Source of the DNA: Verrucomicrobiota bacterium
Lineage (GTDB): Bacteria; Verrucomicrobiota; Verrucomicrobiia; Limisphaerales; JACPZS01
Direction of reading: 5' to 3'
Assembly: GCA_016195385.1 (NCBI GenBank)
Contig: JACPZS010000124.1
Location: 1-42,064, forward strand
Length of the DNA stretch: 42,064 bases
The notes beneath the pieces were generated by a model. The model worked only from the letters and a program-made list of their open reading frames with translations. It was not told the origin of the DNA and did no database searches. This document shows positions 10,184-17,696 of this stretch, piece after piece. Position 1 is the first letter of the stretch, and each line of letters opens with the position of its first letter. A program made the position numbers and the translations under genes.

Positions 10184-10401
10184 CCTTCGGCGTGGATTTT
10201 GTTGGATAAAAGCCTTGAAGTTCTGCGCCTGACTTTCTACGAATTACCGCCAGCAAACTCTCCCGCGAGTGCAAACAGCGAACCTACACCAACGAGAATT
10301 TGCGGCATGAACCAGATAACTTGCCGCAAAAATTTAGCCGCCGGTGCCTGCGTTCGTCGCGCAATGCTGATTCTGGAGCCGCTTCTGCTATTCTCAGCCC
10401 A

Positions 10402-11418
10402 ATGAACATGAAGAACCTCGTTATGCCGGGCACGTGGCTTTTCTGCGCCGCGCTTTTCGCCGCGCTGACGGCGCGAGCCGAGCTTGTTTTCGACAACTCG
10501 CAAACCTACCTCGGCAAATTCAGCACAAACCTCGTGGAGTACGGCGACGAAGTCATCCTCGGTGGATCCGCGCGGACCATCACCACTTTTCAATTCGAGT
10601 ACTACGGCGACTTTTTGCGAACGGGCGATGAAACGGCCCGCATCCGCTTCTACAAAAACGACGGCCCCGGCCAATACGCCTCCCCTGGCACACTGCTTTT
10701 CGACAGCGGTTTGTTTCCGATCTTCAGCGGCTTGAACACCGTCCCCATCTCGGGCATCAGTGTCGAAGTGCCGAAAGATTTCACCTGGACAATAGAATTC
10801 AGCGGCTTGACGGGCGAATCCGGCGATCAAGCTGGATTGCTTTTCTACGATCCTCCGACGGTCGGCAAAAGTTTCAACGATTATTGGAAAAAGGAGGCAA
10901 CGGGCTGGAACCTCTACAGCTTCCCGACCTTCAAGGCGAATTATGGCGCGCGTATCTTTGCGTCGCCCGACCCCGCGCTCGTCATCACCGCCACCAACCA
11001 CTTGGCTGACGGCAGCTATCAGCTCAATTTGAGCGGCCCCATCGGCGAGACAATCGTCATCCAGCGCTCCGTCGATCTGGTCAATTGGACGCCTGTGGGC
11101 ACAAACACGTTCTCGGCTGAACCGCTCACGTTCGTCGATTCGCAAACGGCCGGCCTCACCGACCCCTCGTACCGCGCGATACCCGCGCCGGAAGTTTTTC
11201 AAATCGATTCGCAGAAGCGACTTTCCGACGGAAAAATTGAACTCAAAGTTCTCGCCGCCGCCGGACGCAAAGTTGTCGTCGATGGCTCAAGCGATCTAAC
11301 GACTTGGACACCCGTGGGTACGAACACTGTTTCCTTCCTCGCCGCGCCGATTACGTTCACGGATTCTTCGGCGACGAACTACGCCTTCCGATTCTACCGC
11401 GCGCGGCTCGCGCCGTAG
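10402..11418 (+). CDS. Exported hypothetical protein with two C-terminal repeat modules
   Basis: A 338-residue protein with a signal peptide (residues 1 to about 28, ending T-A-R-A). The N-terminal 170 residues form a predicted beta-rich domain (FDNSQTYLGKFS, TITTFQFEYYG), reminiscent of the choice-of-anchor type domains that precede PEP-CTERM signals, but no PEP-CTERM tail is present. The C-terminal part holds two copies of a module with the core VDLVNWTPVGTNTFS and SSDLTTWTPVGTNTVS, each ending in an FYRA-like or YRA motif; the same module closes the Calx-beta protein at 3420-7673. The start was placed at the ATG that begins the signal peptide (10402; 10408 is possible). Function unknown; secretion is likely. 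It is divergent from the acetyltransferase gene across about 220 bp. Confidence 0.75.
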   Translation: MNMKNLVMPGTWLFCAALFAALTARAELVFDNSQTYLGKFSTNLVEYGDEVILGGSARTITTFQFEYYGDFLRTGDETARIRFYKNDGPGQYASPGTLLFDSGLFPIFSGLNTVPISGISVEVPKDFTWTIEFSGLTGESGDQAGLLFYDPPTVGKSFNDYWKKEATGWNLYSFPTFKANYGARIFASPDPALVITATNHLADGSYQLNLSGPIGETIVIQRSVDLVNWTPVGTNTFSAEPLTFVDSQTAGLTDPSYRAIPAPEVFQIDSQKRLSDGKIELKVLAAAGRKVVVDGSSDLTTWTPVGTNTVSFLAAPITFTDSSATNYAFRFYRARLAP

Positions 11419-11555
11419 CTGGATTCTCACGGTCTCGATTTCGCTCGTTTGCCAAGCGAAACGCCTCTCGCGTCGCTCTGGTTAAGGCACCGCGCGAGTT
11501 GACTCCGCTCGCTCGCATTGCTAGAATCCGCGTTGAAACGCCACTCAAAAACTTT

Positions 11556-12893
11556 ATGCCACCGCAACTCTTTCACATCAGTCGCCGCCATTTTCTGCAA
11601 CGCTCCACCGTCGCGCTCGCCGCCACGGGTTTGCCGGCGTGGTTCCTGGAACAACACGAAGCCCGCGCCGCCACGAAGCCGCTTTCCCCAAACGACCGCC
11701 CATCCATCGCACTCATCGGCTGCGGCGGTCGCGGACGCGGCATCGGCAAGGAAGCCGCCGCGTTCGGCAACATGGTCGCGATTTGCGACGTCGATTCAAA
11801 AAATCTCGACCAAGCCGCGCTTATGTTTCCCGGCGCGACGAAGTTCAAGGACTTTCGCAAACTCATCGCGCGTGACGACATCCATGCCATCATCAACGGC
11901 ACGCCCGACCACTGGCACACGCTCGTCAATATCCACGCGCTCAAATCCGGCAAAGATGTTTACAGCGAGAAACCGCTCACGCGCACGATCGGCGAAGGCC
12001 GTCGCCTCGTCGAAGTCGTGAAGCGCACGAAACGCCTCTTGCAAACCGGCAGCCAGCAACGCAGCGACGCGCGCTTTCGTCTCGCGTGCGAACTCGTCCG
12101 CAACGGCCGTCTCGGCAGACTCCGCCACGTCATCACGTCGTTGCCGGCCGGCCGGCATGGCGGGCCGTTCGCCATGTCGCCCGTGCCGCCGGAACTCGAT
12201 TGGGATTTTTGGCAAGGGCCGGTCGCGAAAGTCGATTACGTGAAGGAGCGCTGCCACGGCAATTTTCGCTACTGGTATGACTACTCCGGCGGCACGATGA
12301 CCGACTGGGGCGCGCATCACAACGACATCGCGCTCTGGGGAATCGGCCTCGAACGCAGCGGCCCCGTCACCATCGAAGGCCGTCCGCTCATCGACGAAGT
12401 GCCCGGCGGCTTCACGGCGGCGAGCCAGTATCGCGTCGAATACACCTACGCCAACGGCGTCACGCACACGTGTCAGAGCACGACGAGCGACAATCCCGGT
12501 GGTGGCAAGGTCAACGATCCGAAAGCCGGTGAGATGGCGCACGGCGTGCGCTTCGAGGGGCCGGAAGGCTGGATCTTTGTGACGCGCGGAAAAATCGAAG
12601 CGAGCAAACCGGAGCTGCTCGAAATTCCCCTGCCCTCCAATGCGCAGCGGCTTTATGTCAGCGATAAGCATATTGGAAATTTCTTCGACTGCATCCGCTC
12701 GCGCCGGCAGCCAATCTGCGAAGCCGAAATCGGCCATCGCTCTGTCTCTGTTTGTCACCTCGGCGTGCTCGCGATCCGGCTGGGCCGGAAATTGAAATGG
12801 GATCCCGCCAAAGAACATTTCGTCGGCGACAAAGCCGCGGATGCCTTCATACTGCCGCCCATGCGCAAACCGTGGACGCTGGATTCGGTTTAG
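11556..12893 (+). CDS. Gfo/Idh/MocA family oxidoreductase, Tat-exported
   Basis: A 445-residue NAD(P)-dependent oxidoreductase. A Tat signal is visible at the N-terminus (I-S-R-R-H-F-L-Q at residues 8-15). The Rossmann nucleotide-binding motif GCGGRGRGIG lies at about residues 55-64, a NGTPDHWH motif follows, and the family signature EKPLTRT is near residue 139. The C-terminal half matches the Gfo/Idh/MocA substrate domain (GGTMTDWGAHHNDIALWG). Such exported members are numerous in Verrucomicrobia and Planctomycetes and are thought to act on sugars or inositols, but the substrate here cannot be read from sequence. I chose the ATG at 11556, directly before the signal; the frame is open upstream but not protein-like. 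A second member lies at 31747-33072. Confidence 0.92.
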   Translation: MPPQLFHISRRHFLQRSTVALAATGLPAWFLEQHEARAATKPLSPNDRPSIALIGCGGRGRGIGKEAAAFGNMVAICDVDSKNLDQAALMFPGATKFKDFRKLIARDDIHAIINGTPDHWHTLVNIHALKSGKDVYSEKPLTRTIGEGRRLVEVVKRTKRLLQTGSQQRSDARFRLACELVRNGRLGRLRHVITSLPAGRHGGPFAMSPVPPELDWDFWQGPVAKVDYVKERCHGNFRYWYDYSGGTMTDWGAHHNDIALWGIGLERSGPVTIEGRPLIDEVPGGFTAASQYRVEYTYANGVTHTCQSTTSDNPGGGKVNDPKAGEMAHGVRFEGPEGWIFVTRGKIEASKPELLEIPLPSNAQRLYVSDKHIGNFFDCIRSRRQPICEAEIGHRSVSVCHLGVLAIRLGRKLKWDPAKEHFVGDKAADAFILPPMRKPWTLDSV

Positions 12894-12955
12894 CGATCTG
12901 TTGAACATCGCACAAGTCTTTCTTAAGTCGCGAAATCCCCAATAAGAACCACGCA

Positions 12956-13393
12956 ATGACCTGGATAACTCAGCTTGAACTGCTTCACATGATGCAGCGA
13001 TGTTTTCCCGAACCGAACCTCTTGGAATTGACTTCTGAGCCTGCGCCAGAAAGTCAACTCCGCACAGTATTCGAGCAAGTCGAGCTTTCCCAGCGCGATG
13101 GAGTTGATGCTGCTATCCGAGTCTTCTCTCGAACCGGCAAGTGGCCCACCAACTTATCAAGCCCAGAAAAATATTTTCTATCCCGCCGCATTGAGTTCGC
13201 GATTTGGGTGGCCTTGGCACTTGTGGCTCCAGATGAGTCAGGCGAACGTAGCATTGTTCCAAATCCTCCATCGTCATTCGACCGCGAAGAGCAGGTAGAG
13301 TGGCTACTGATATGGGCATGGCGAGTTCCGGGAATTAAGTTCTGGTTGGAGAAGTCTGTTTTGAACGAGCGATTGGCGCGGCGAAGTCCATGA
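12956..13393 (+). CDS. Small hypothetical protein, paralogue A
   Basis: A 145-residue soluble protein of unknown function, beginning MTW and rich in Trp and Arg. It is clearly related to the product of 14143-14667: both start MTW, share an ELL segment, an R-D-x-[VM]-[DE]-A-A-I motif, a G-[KT]-W-P-x-[ND]-L motif and an R-x-[EN]-F-x-I motif in the same order. Codon use and base composition are less GC-rich than in the flanking genes. It begins 62 bp after the oxidoreductase gene and is the first of three small same-strand ORFs that may be gene cassettes. No domain was recognised. Confidence 0.6.
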   Translation: MTWITQLELLHMMQRCFPEPNLLELTSEPAPESQLRTVFEQVELSQRDGVDAAIRVFSRTGKWPTNLSSPEKYFLSRRIEFAIWVALALVAPDESGERSIVPNPPSSFDREEQVEWLLIWAWRVPGIKFWLEKSVLNERLARRSP

Positions 13394-13463
13394 CGACCGA
13401 AGACGTTATCCCAGCCATTCACTTAAACTGGAGTTGTTAAACAGCAGCAGCGCCGCCCGAACT

Positions 13464-14006
13464 ATGAACATCTGCAGATCCACTCAGGCTTTCACCGCAA
13501 CATTGTGTGCGTACGTCATTACCGTCTCCGTCTTCGCCCAGACATCCTCCCTACCGCCCAACGCTCGTAATCCACAGGAGTCCAAGACGAACGACACGAC
13601 AGCCGCGTTAATCGGCAAAGGTCTGGCATACGATATCGAGAAGGTTGTCAACGCACTTGTGGATTACACAAGCACTGCTTGTATCGCCACCGTAGGTAAG
13701 CAATCGGATAGCTATTCATTTATCATTATTTCAGAGAAGCCCATTTTCAAGGTCGAGGCAGCAAAGAAAGGATGGCTTCTTACGGTTGCGGGTGCAGTCG
13801 GCAAAACGTTGCACGACAATCCGAAGTTTAGTGCAGATGAGGTTTGGGTTTCTGATGCTTCACTGATGAAGGAACGTCGCGCGTTTGCGGTAGACGCGTC
13901 ACTTCTTCAGTCGCTTCAGCAGCGCGTCAAAGGCGACCAGATGACGCTAGAACAGATGTATACAGAAATTACGCGGTCGATGACCGAGAAACAGATACCA
14001 AAATGA
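13464..14006 (+). CDS. Small exported hypothetical protein
   Basis: A 180-residue protein with a signal peptide (MNICRSTQAFTATLCAYVIT, cleavage near F-A-Q at about residue 25). The mature part is predicted soluble and mixed alpha/beta, with no family I recognise. The ATG at 13464 was preferred over the upstream in-frame ATG at 13434, because it starts directly at the basic n-region of the signal. It lies between two paralogous small ORFs and is followed at 14017-14140 by a sequence with the layout of an integron attC site. Its low GC relative to the neighbours supports acquisition from elsewhere. Confidence 0.6.
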   Translation: MNICRSTQAFTATLCAYVITVSVFAQTSSLPPNARNPQESKTNDTTAALIGKGLAYDIEKVVNALVDYTSTACIATVGKQSDSYSFIIISEKPIFKVEAAKKGWLLTVAGAVGKTLHDNPKFSADEVWVSDASLMKERRAFAVDASLLQSLQQRVKGDQMTLEQMYTEITRSMTEKQIPK

Positions 14007-14016
14007 CCATGATGCT

Positions 14017-14140
14017 GTCTGACAAGTGCGCTGCTGAGAAACGAAGTCATCCGATTGAGTTTGTAAGTCACTGGTTTTGCAACATCATCGGCATCGACGA
14101 GCGTGCGTTGCCGATTCTTGGCGCCGAACTTTCGTTAGAC
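14017..14140 (+). other. Candidate attC-like recombination site
   Basis: The segment begins with GTCTGAC (14017-14023) and ends with GTTAGAC (14134-14140), which are complementary except for one base and fit the R'' and R' core boxes of integron attC sites (RYYYAAC and GTTRRRY). The span of 124 bp is within the known attC range. The interior can pair, for example ATCGGCA with TGCCGAT. It starts 11 bp after the stop of one small ORF and ends 2 bp before the ATG of the next, the spacing expected between cassettes. The L boxes pair only partially, so this is a candidate read by eye. Confidence 0.4.
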
Positions 14141-14142
14141 GT

Positions 14143-14667
14143 ATGAGTCACCACGGTATGACATGGATGCACTATTTCGAGTTACTCAACGCGCAGACCA
14201 GATTCTTTCCTGATGGTTCGATACGTGCATTTGCGCCAATGCCAAAGAGGTGGAACGAGATTGAAGCTTTCTTGCGTCACGAGGAAACGACGAGCCGTGA
14301 CCGAATGGAGGCTGCGATTTCTCAGTTCATTCTTCAAGGCACATGGCCAGAGGACTTGGCAAAACGAGATTGCGTGTTCATGAGAGGGCGGTTGAATTTT
14401 GGCATTGATACCGCGCTTCGATTTGCTGTCCCGCTGATGTCGCACTTGCACGCTCCGGAAACTCCAAGCGGGACACAGTTACGTGATATTCTGACTTGGT
14501 TGCTCCAGACTCAATGGGAGGCATTAGGGCTGACTTTCTGGATGAGCGATCTTGAGTCAATTTATCTGGCTACTCATAGAGATTCACATTCAGAACAGAA
14601 AGAGCAGGAGCGTTTACAGGACTGGTTCTCGTTCGTTCGCCGTGAAATTCGACCCCCTGGTTTTTGA
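14143..14667 (+). CDS. Small hypothetical protein, paralogue B
   Basis: A 174-residue protein related to the product of 12956-13393 (shared MTW start, ELL, R-D-x-x-[DE]-A-A-I, G-x-W-P, and R-x-[EN]-F-x-I motifs in order). It is longer at the C-terminus, with a charged tail (H-S-E-Q-K-E-Q-E). The ATG at 14143 lies 2 bp after an attC-like core; a second ATG at 14158 begins the MTW sequence that aligns with paralogue A and may be the true start. No known domain, signal or membrane segment. Function unknown. Confidence 0.6.
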   Translation: MSHHGMTWMHYFELLNAQTRFFPDGSIRAFAPMPKRWNEIEAFLRHEETTSRDRMEAAISQFILQGTWPEDLAKRDCVFMRGRLNFGIDTALRFAVPLMSHLHAPETPSGTQLRDILTWLLQTQWEALGLTFWMSDLESIYLATHRDSHSEQKEQERLQDWFSFVRREIRPPGF

Positions 14668-14907
14668 AATGATTAAGTCGCTTCGCCGTTTGTGTAACAA
14701 CTGCGCTGAAACTAAGTACCGCCCCTCGCGACGCAACCGGCCGGTGCGCGAAAATTTCGCCGCGCCTGTTGCACTCGCCGCGTATTTCGCTATTTCGCAA
14801 ACCGATTTCAGTAAACTGGTGGAATTGACCAGCAGCAAACTCACCCAAACCAGAATGATCAACCACGCTCTCTACCGGCACCATGCAGTTGAAGTGGCCT
14901 TGATTTC
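14668..14907. other. Intergenic stretch without recognised gene
   Basis: No convincing ORF on either strand. About 25 bp after the upstream stop is GTGTAACAACTGCGCTGAA (14692-14710), very like the start of the candidate attC at 14017 (GTCTGACAAGTGCGCTG), but no matching GTTRRRY core was found 55-140 bp downstream. The rest is featureless to my reading. Confidence 0.4.
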
Positions 14908-15031
14908 AACGCAGAGACGCGGAGAACGCGGAGAAACGCAGAGTTTGGCCGTCCGTCCGGCGCTCACCTTTTGGGTGAGTTTCACCAGTTGGCGCTTCGC
15001 GCAACTCTGCGTTCTCTGCGCCTCTGCGTTT
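14908..15031. repeat. Long imperfect inverted repeat, CGCAGAG-type
   Basis: The left arm (14908-14945) is built from repeated ACGCAGAG/ACGCGGAG motifs, and the right arm (15001-15031) is its reverse complement with a few mismatches and one missing 8-bp unit. The spacer is about 55 bp. The arms could form a long hairpin in RNA or cruciform DNA. Short repeats of this motif type are, from general knowledge, scattered through many verrucomicrobial and planctomycete genomes. No ORF lies in it; it separates the small-ORF island from the DUF433 gene. Confidence 0.7.
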
Positions 15032-15140
15032 AAGCCAGCCTCTCGTTTGCGGCAACGGTCGCTGAATTTATTCACTGAGTTTGACTGGAGGCTTCTGCGC
15101 GCTCCTTGACTCAGCCAGCCCACAAAACTACCGTCTCGAC

Positions 15141-15377
15141 ATGAACTACCGGGAACGCATCACGATTGACCCGCGCATCCGCAGCGGCAAGCCCTGCATC
15201 CGTGGCACGCGCATCACCGTGGCGGACGTTTTCGATTACCTCGGTGGCGGCATGACCATTCCCGAAGTGCTTGACGATTTCCCCGACTTCACCGCTGACG
15301 ATATTCAGGCGTGCTTTGCGTTCGCCGCCGACCGTGACCGCCGTCTGAACGTTGTCCCGCATGAAGTTGCTGTTTGA
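15141..15377 (+). CDS. DUF433 family antitoxin
   Basis: A 78-residue protein matching DUF433: RITIDPRIRSGKPCIRGTRI at residues 5-24, V-x-D-V-x-x-Y-L, and FPDFTADDIQACFAFAADR in the C-terminal half. DUF433 proteins carry a helix-turn-helix-like fold and act as antitoxins to PIN-like DUF5615 toxins encoded directly downstream. The ATG at 15141 was chosen because it begins the conserved region; the upstream in-frame ATG at 15081 adds 20 unrelated residues. The 3' end overlaps the start of the toxin remnant (15361), the usual arrangement. Confidence 0.9.
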   Translation: MNYRERITIDPRIRSGKPCIRGTRITVADVFDYLGGGMTIPEVLDDFPDFTADDIQACFAFAADRDRRLNVVPHEVAV

Positions 15378-15417
15378 TGAGAACCTTTCGCCCAAGCTGC
15401 CCCGCCAACAAAGATGA
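15361..15417 (+). pseudogene. Truncated DUF5615 (PIN-like) toxin remnant
   Basis: The frame starting at the ATG at 15361, overlapping the DUF433 stop by 17 bp, reads MKLLFDENLSPKLPRQQR and then stops. The first 15 residues match the N-terminus of DUF5615 PIN-like toxins, whose D-E-N-L-S is the conserved acidic start of the active site. Intact members are about 110-120 residues long. No continuation was found in the other two frames downstream, so the remainder was probably deleted rather than frameshifted. The product cannot be an active nuclease. Confidence 0.8.
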
Positions 15418-15477
15418 TCAGTCTGACGAATCGCGCTTGTCGGTAGAGCAGGAGTGCGGCACCATTTGTAGGAAACT

Positions 15478-15690
15478 ATGACGAAAGATCAGATTCAAGT
15501 GGCGATTGTCGAGGGCATCCCGTTCGTCATCAAAATGGCGGACGGTGAAAAATACGAGGTCACTGATCGTTACAAAATTGCGCTTGGGAAAACATCCGTC
15601 GTTGTTCTCGGTGAGCACGACATGCCTCATATTCTCCCCTTGCTCACGATGACTGGCATCAGCTATCTCAAGAGCAAGAGACAACTTTGA
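15478..15690 (+). CDS. Small conserved hypothetical protein
   Basis: A 70-residue protein starting MTKDQIQVAIVEGIPFVIKM, with DGEKYEV and HILPLLTMTGI. Similar short proteins of unknown function, with the pattern M-A-D-G-x-x-Y-x-V and a C-terminal I-L-P-L-L, occur widely in Verrucomicrobia and Planctomycetes. It is probably a compact beta-sheet protein. A purine-rich GGA lies a few bases before the ATG and may serve as ribosome binding site. It follows the broken toxin by 60 bp. Confidence 0.65.
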   Translation: MTKDQIQVAIVEGIPFVIKMADGEKYEVTDRYKIALGKTSVVVLGEHDMPHILPLLTMTGISYLKSKRQL

Positions 15691-15837
15691 TTGTCGGGTC
15701 GGCTTGACACTTCGATGAACCAGCAGTCAACTGGTCGAGGGATGCCGTCGAAAATCGAAATGAGAGCTGCGCTCCTCGCAGTTTGTCCTCCGCTTTTTTG
15801 GAAAGGATTATTTCGACTCAACTTGAACTCCAAAAAT

Positions 15838-15969
15838 GAAACCACGGATTTCACGGATGAACACGGATAGAAACGGCAGCGGAGTGGGCAGCCGGATGGA
15901 AGATTTTTCCCCCGAAAAGATCCAGTGCAATGCGTTCTCATCCGTGCCCATCCGTGAAATCCGTGGTTC
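15838..15969. repeat. Long inverted repeat, CCACGGATT-type
   Basis: The left arm (15838-15868) and the right arm (15940-15969) are reverse complements with only a few differences; the arms are built from CACGGAT motifs and are separated by about 70 bp. The element stands between the small conserved ORF and the molybdoenzyme gene in a 316-bp stretch that holds no other gene. It could fold as a hairpin. Elements with CCACGGATT arms are, from general knowledge, frequent in related genomes and may be non-autonomous repeats. Confidence 0.75.
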
Positions 15970-16006
15970 TTACTTCGTTGTTCGTGCTCAACTCCCCTAG
16001 CTCAAC

Positions 16007-17152
16007 ATGAAAACCCAACTCACCCGCCGTGAAATGCTCAGTGGCAGCGTGGCCGCCGCCGCGCTGGCCTTCACTGAATTCCCGTGGTCGACGTTCGGAC
16101 TGGAGCCGCCCGCGCCCAATGAAACCGTCATTCCGTTTCTCGACATTCAACCGCCCGGCAAGATGCTGCGCTGGCAGCAGCTCACGGATTGGATCACGCC
16201 GAGCGATCAAATTTTCGCCGTCAGCCACTACGGCACGCCGAAGATGGATCTCGCGAACTGGCGGCTCGAAATCAGCGGACTCGTGCGCCAGTCAAAATTC
16301 TTCACGCTCGACACCATCAAGAAGCGCCCGCGCAAAACCGTCATCGCCACACTCGAATGTTCCGGCAACGGCTCGAACCCCACGTTCATGGGCGCCATCG
16401 GCAACACGCGCTGGACGGGCACGCCGCTGGCTGGCTTGTTGCAGGATTGCGGACTTCAGAAACGCGGTATCGAAGTCGTGTTCTTCGGCGCGGACGAGAA
16501 GGTCGAAAAAATCCGCGACAAGGATTACCCGCAGAATTTTGCCCGCAGCCTCGCGCTCAAGGACGCCTTGCGCGACGATGTGCTGCTCGCCTACGAGATG
16601 AACGGCGAGCCGTTGACGACCGACCACGGCGCGCCGCTGCGGCTCATCGTGCCCGGCTGGTTCGGCATCGCGTGGATCAAGTGGCTCGCGCGCATCGAAG
16701 TGCTCGACCGCCGTTACATGAGCAAATACATGGCGCGCGAATACGTGACGATTCGCGGCGAAGAGCGCGACGGCAAAACGATCTGGCGCGAAACTTCCGT
16801 CGGCCCCATCGACGTAAAATCCATCACCGCCCGCGTCGTGCGGCGCAAGGATGGTTCGCATCGCGTCAGCGGCGCGGCCTGGACCGACGGCACGCCGCTC
16901 CAGAAAGTCGAACTGCAAATCGACGACGGCGCGTGGCGGCCCGCCGAACTGGATCGCCGGCAGCAATCCAAATACGGTTGGACGTTTTGGTCGTACGCCT
17001 GGAAGAACGCGACGCCCGGCGAGCATAGTCTCGTCTCGCGCGCCATCGACACCGAAGGCCGCGTGCAGCCATCCAGCGACGATCCGGCGATCAAGTTGAA
17101 GCGAACCTACTGGGAGGCGAACCAGCAGTATCCGAGGAAGATTAAAATTTAG
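16007..17152 (+). CDS. Sulfite oxidase-like molybdopterin oxidoreductase, Tat-exported
   Basis: A 381-residue protein with a Tat-type signal (T-R-R-E-M-L-S at residues 6-12). The central domain matches the oxidoreductase molybdopterin-binding domain; Cys118 in T-L-E-C-S-G-N-G is the expected molybdenum ligand. TTDHGAPLRLIVPGWFG is a family hallmark, and the C-terminal region (about residues 265-370) matches the Mo-cofactor dimerisation domain. Relatives oxidise sulfite or sulfoxides, but no heme subunit or partner gene is adjacent, so the substrate and electron acceptor are unknown. Activity is expected in the periplasm. Start taken at the ATG that opens the signal. Confidence 0.9.
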   Translation: MKTQLTRREMLSGSVAAAALAFTEFPWSTFGLEPPAPNETVIPFLDIQPPGKMLRWQQLTDWITPSDQIFAVSHYGTPKMDLANWRLEISGLVRQSKFFTLDTIKKRPRKTVIATLECSGNGSNPTFMGAIGNTRWTGTPLAGLLQDCGLQKRGIEVVFFGADEKVEKIRDKDYPQNFARSLALKDALRDDVLLAYEMNGEPLTTDHGAPLRLIVPGWFGIAWIKWLARIEVLDRRYMSKYMAREYVTIRGEERDGKTIWRETSVGPIDVKSITARVVRRKDGSHRVSGAAWTDGTPLQKVELQIDDGAWRPAELDRRQQSKYGWTFWSYAWKNATPGEHSLVSRAIDTEGRVQPSSDDPAIKLKRTYWEANQQYPRKIKI

Positions 17153-17658
17153 TTTGCGTGTGGTGTGGCACTTCGCTCGACGCCACTTGTTGAGCCAGAC
17201 TCCGTCTTGGGCAACGTATCAAGTTTAGAAATCATACTTTCAAACCTTGCTCGTTCACCAGGGCGGGCCCAAATCACGACTTCCCTCGAAACATTCGAGC
17301 CGTACCCGCGCATTAAAAAATATCGTTCCGATACATTCGTAATCGCCTCGTTCAGTGCATGGTACAAAGCCTTCCATTCATCGCTGCCAGGTGCTGTATG
17401 CTTGAGTGGAAACACGTCGAGTTCAAAGTATCCCAACGACGTTAGCGCAGTTTGATGATAATCGAACAAGTCGATGTAGTAGGATTGGCGATTGCTCCCC
17501 TCGCTTGATTCTCGGACGATGCCGTCCCAAGCAAGCATCATCGCCCATTTGTGGAAGCGTATCCGCAACTCGTGCGAGAATGTTACCGCTCCAATTACAA
17601 GCCCGACCCCAATGACTATCATCACCACCAAGAGTTTTGTGTGAGCCCGGTTGTTCAT
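17149..17658 (-). CDS. Membrane-anchored hypothetical protein
   Basis: A 169-residue protein with one N-terminal transmembrane helix (LLVVMIVIGVGLVIGAVTFS, residues 9-28) and a soluble remainder of unknown fold. The helix may be an uncleaved signal anchor. The frame is open for another 111 codons upstream, but that stretch lies antisense to the DUF1549 gene and is not protein-like, so the ATG at 17658 was chosen. Its stop overlaps the stop of the convergent molybdoenzyme gene by 4 bp. The base composition is lower in GC than the neighbours. No family recognised. Confidence 0.55.
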   Translation of the reverse strand: MNNRAHTKLLVVMIVIGVGLVIGAVTFSHELRIRFHKWAMMLAWDGIVRESSEGSNRQSYYIDLFDYHQTALTSLGYFELDVFPLKHTAPGSDEWKALYHALNEAITNVSERYFLMRGYGSNVSREVVIWARPGERARFESMISKLDTLPKTESGSTSGVERSATPHAN

Positions 17659-17696
17659 CCACAATACGACGCAATCCCAGCTTGCTTGGTTCGCGC

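Noticed and set aside
8834..10405. Plus-strand open frame of 523 codons
   Set aside because: Overlaps the ceramidase-like and serine acetyltransferase genes on the other strand; composition is that of a shadow frame.
11796..12956. Minus-strand open frame of 386 codons
   Set aside because: Antisense to the Gfo/Idh/MocA gene, which has a full set of family motifs.
12893..14900. Complete integron
   Set aside because: No integrase gene is visible and only one attC-like site has both core boxes; kept only as a candidate cassette cluster.
14552..15109. Plus-strand open frame of 185 codons over the CGCAGAG repeat
   Set aside because: Overlaps the end of a small ORF and runs through the inverted repeat; not protein-like.
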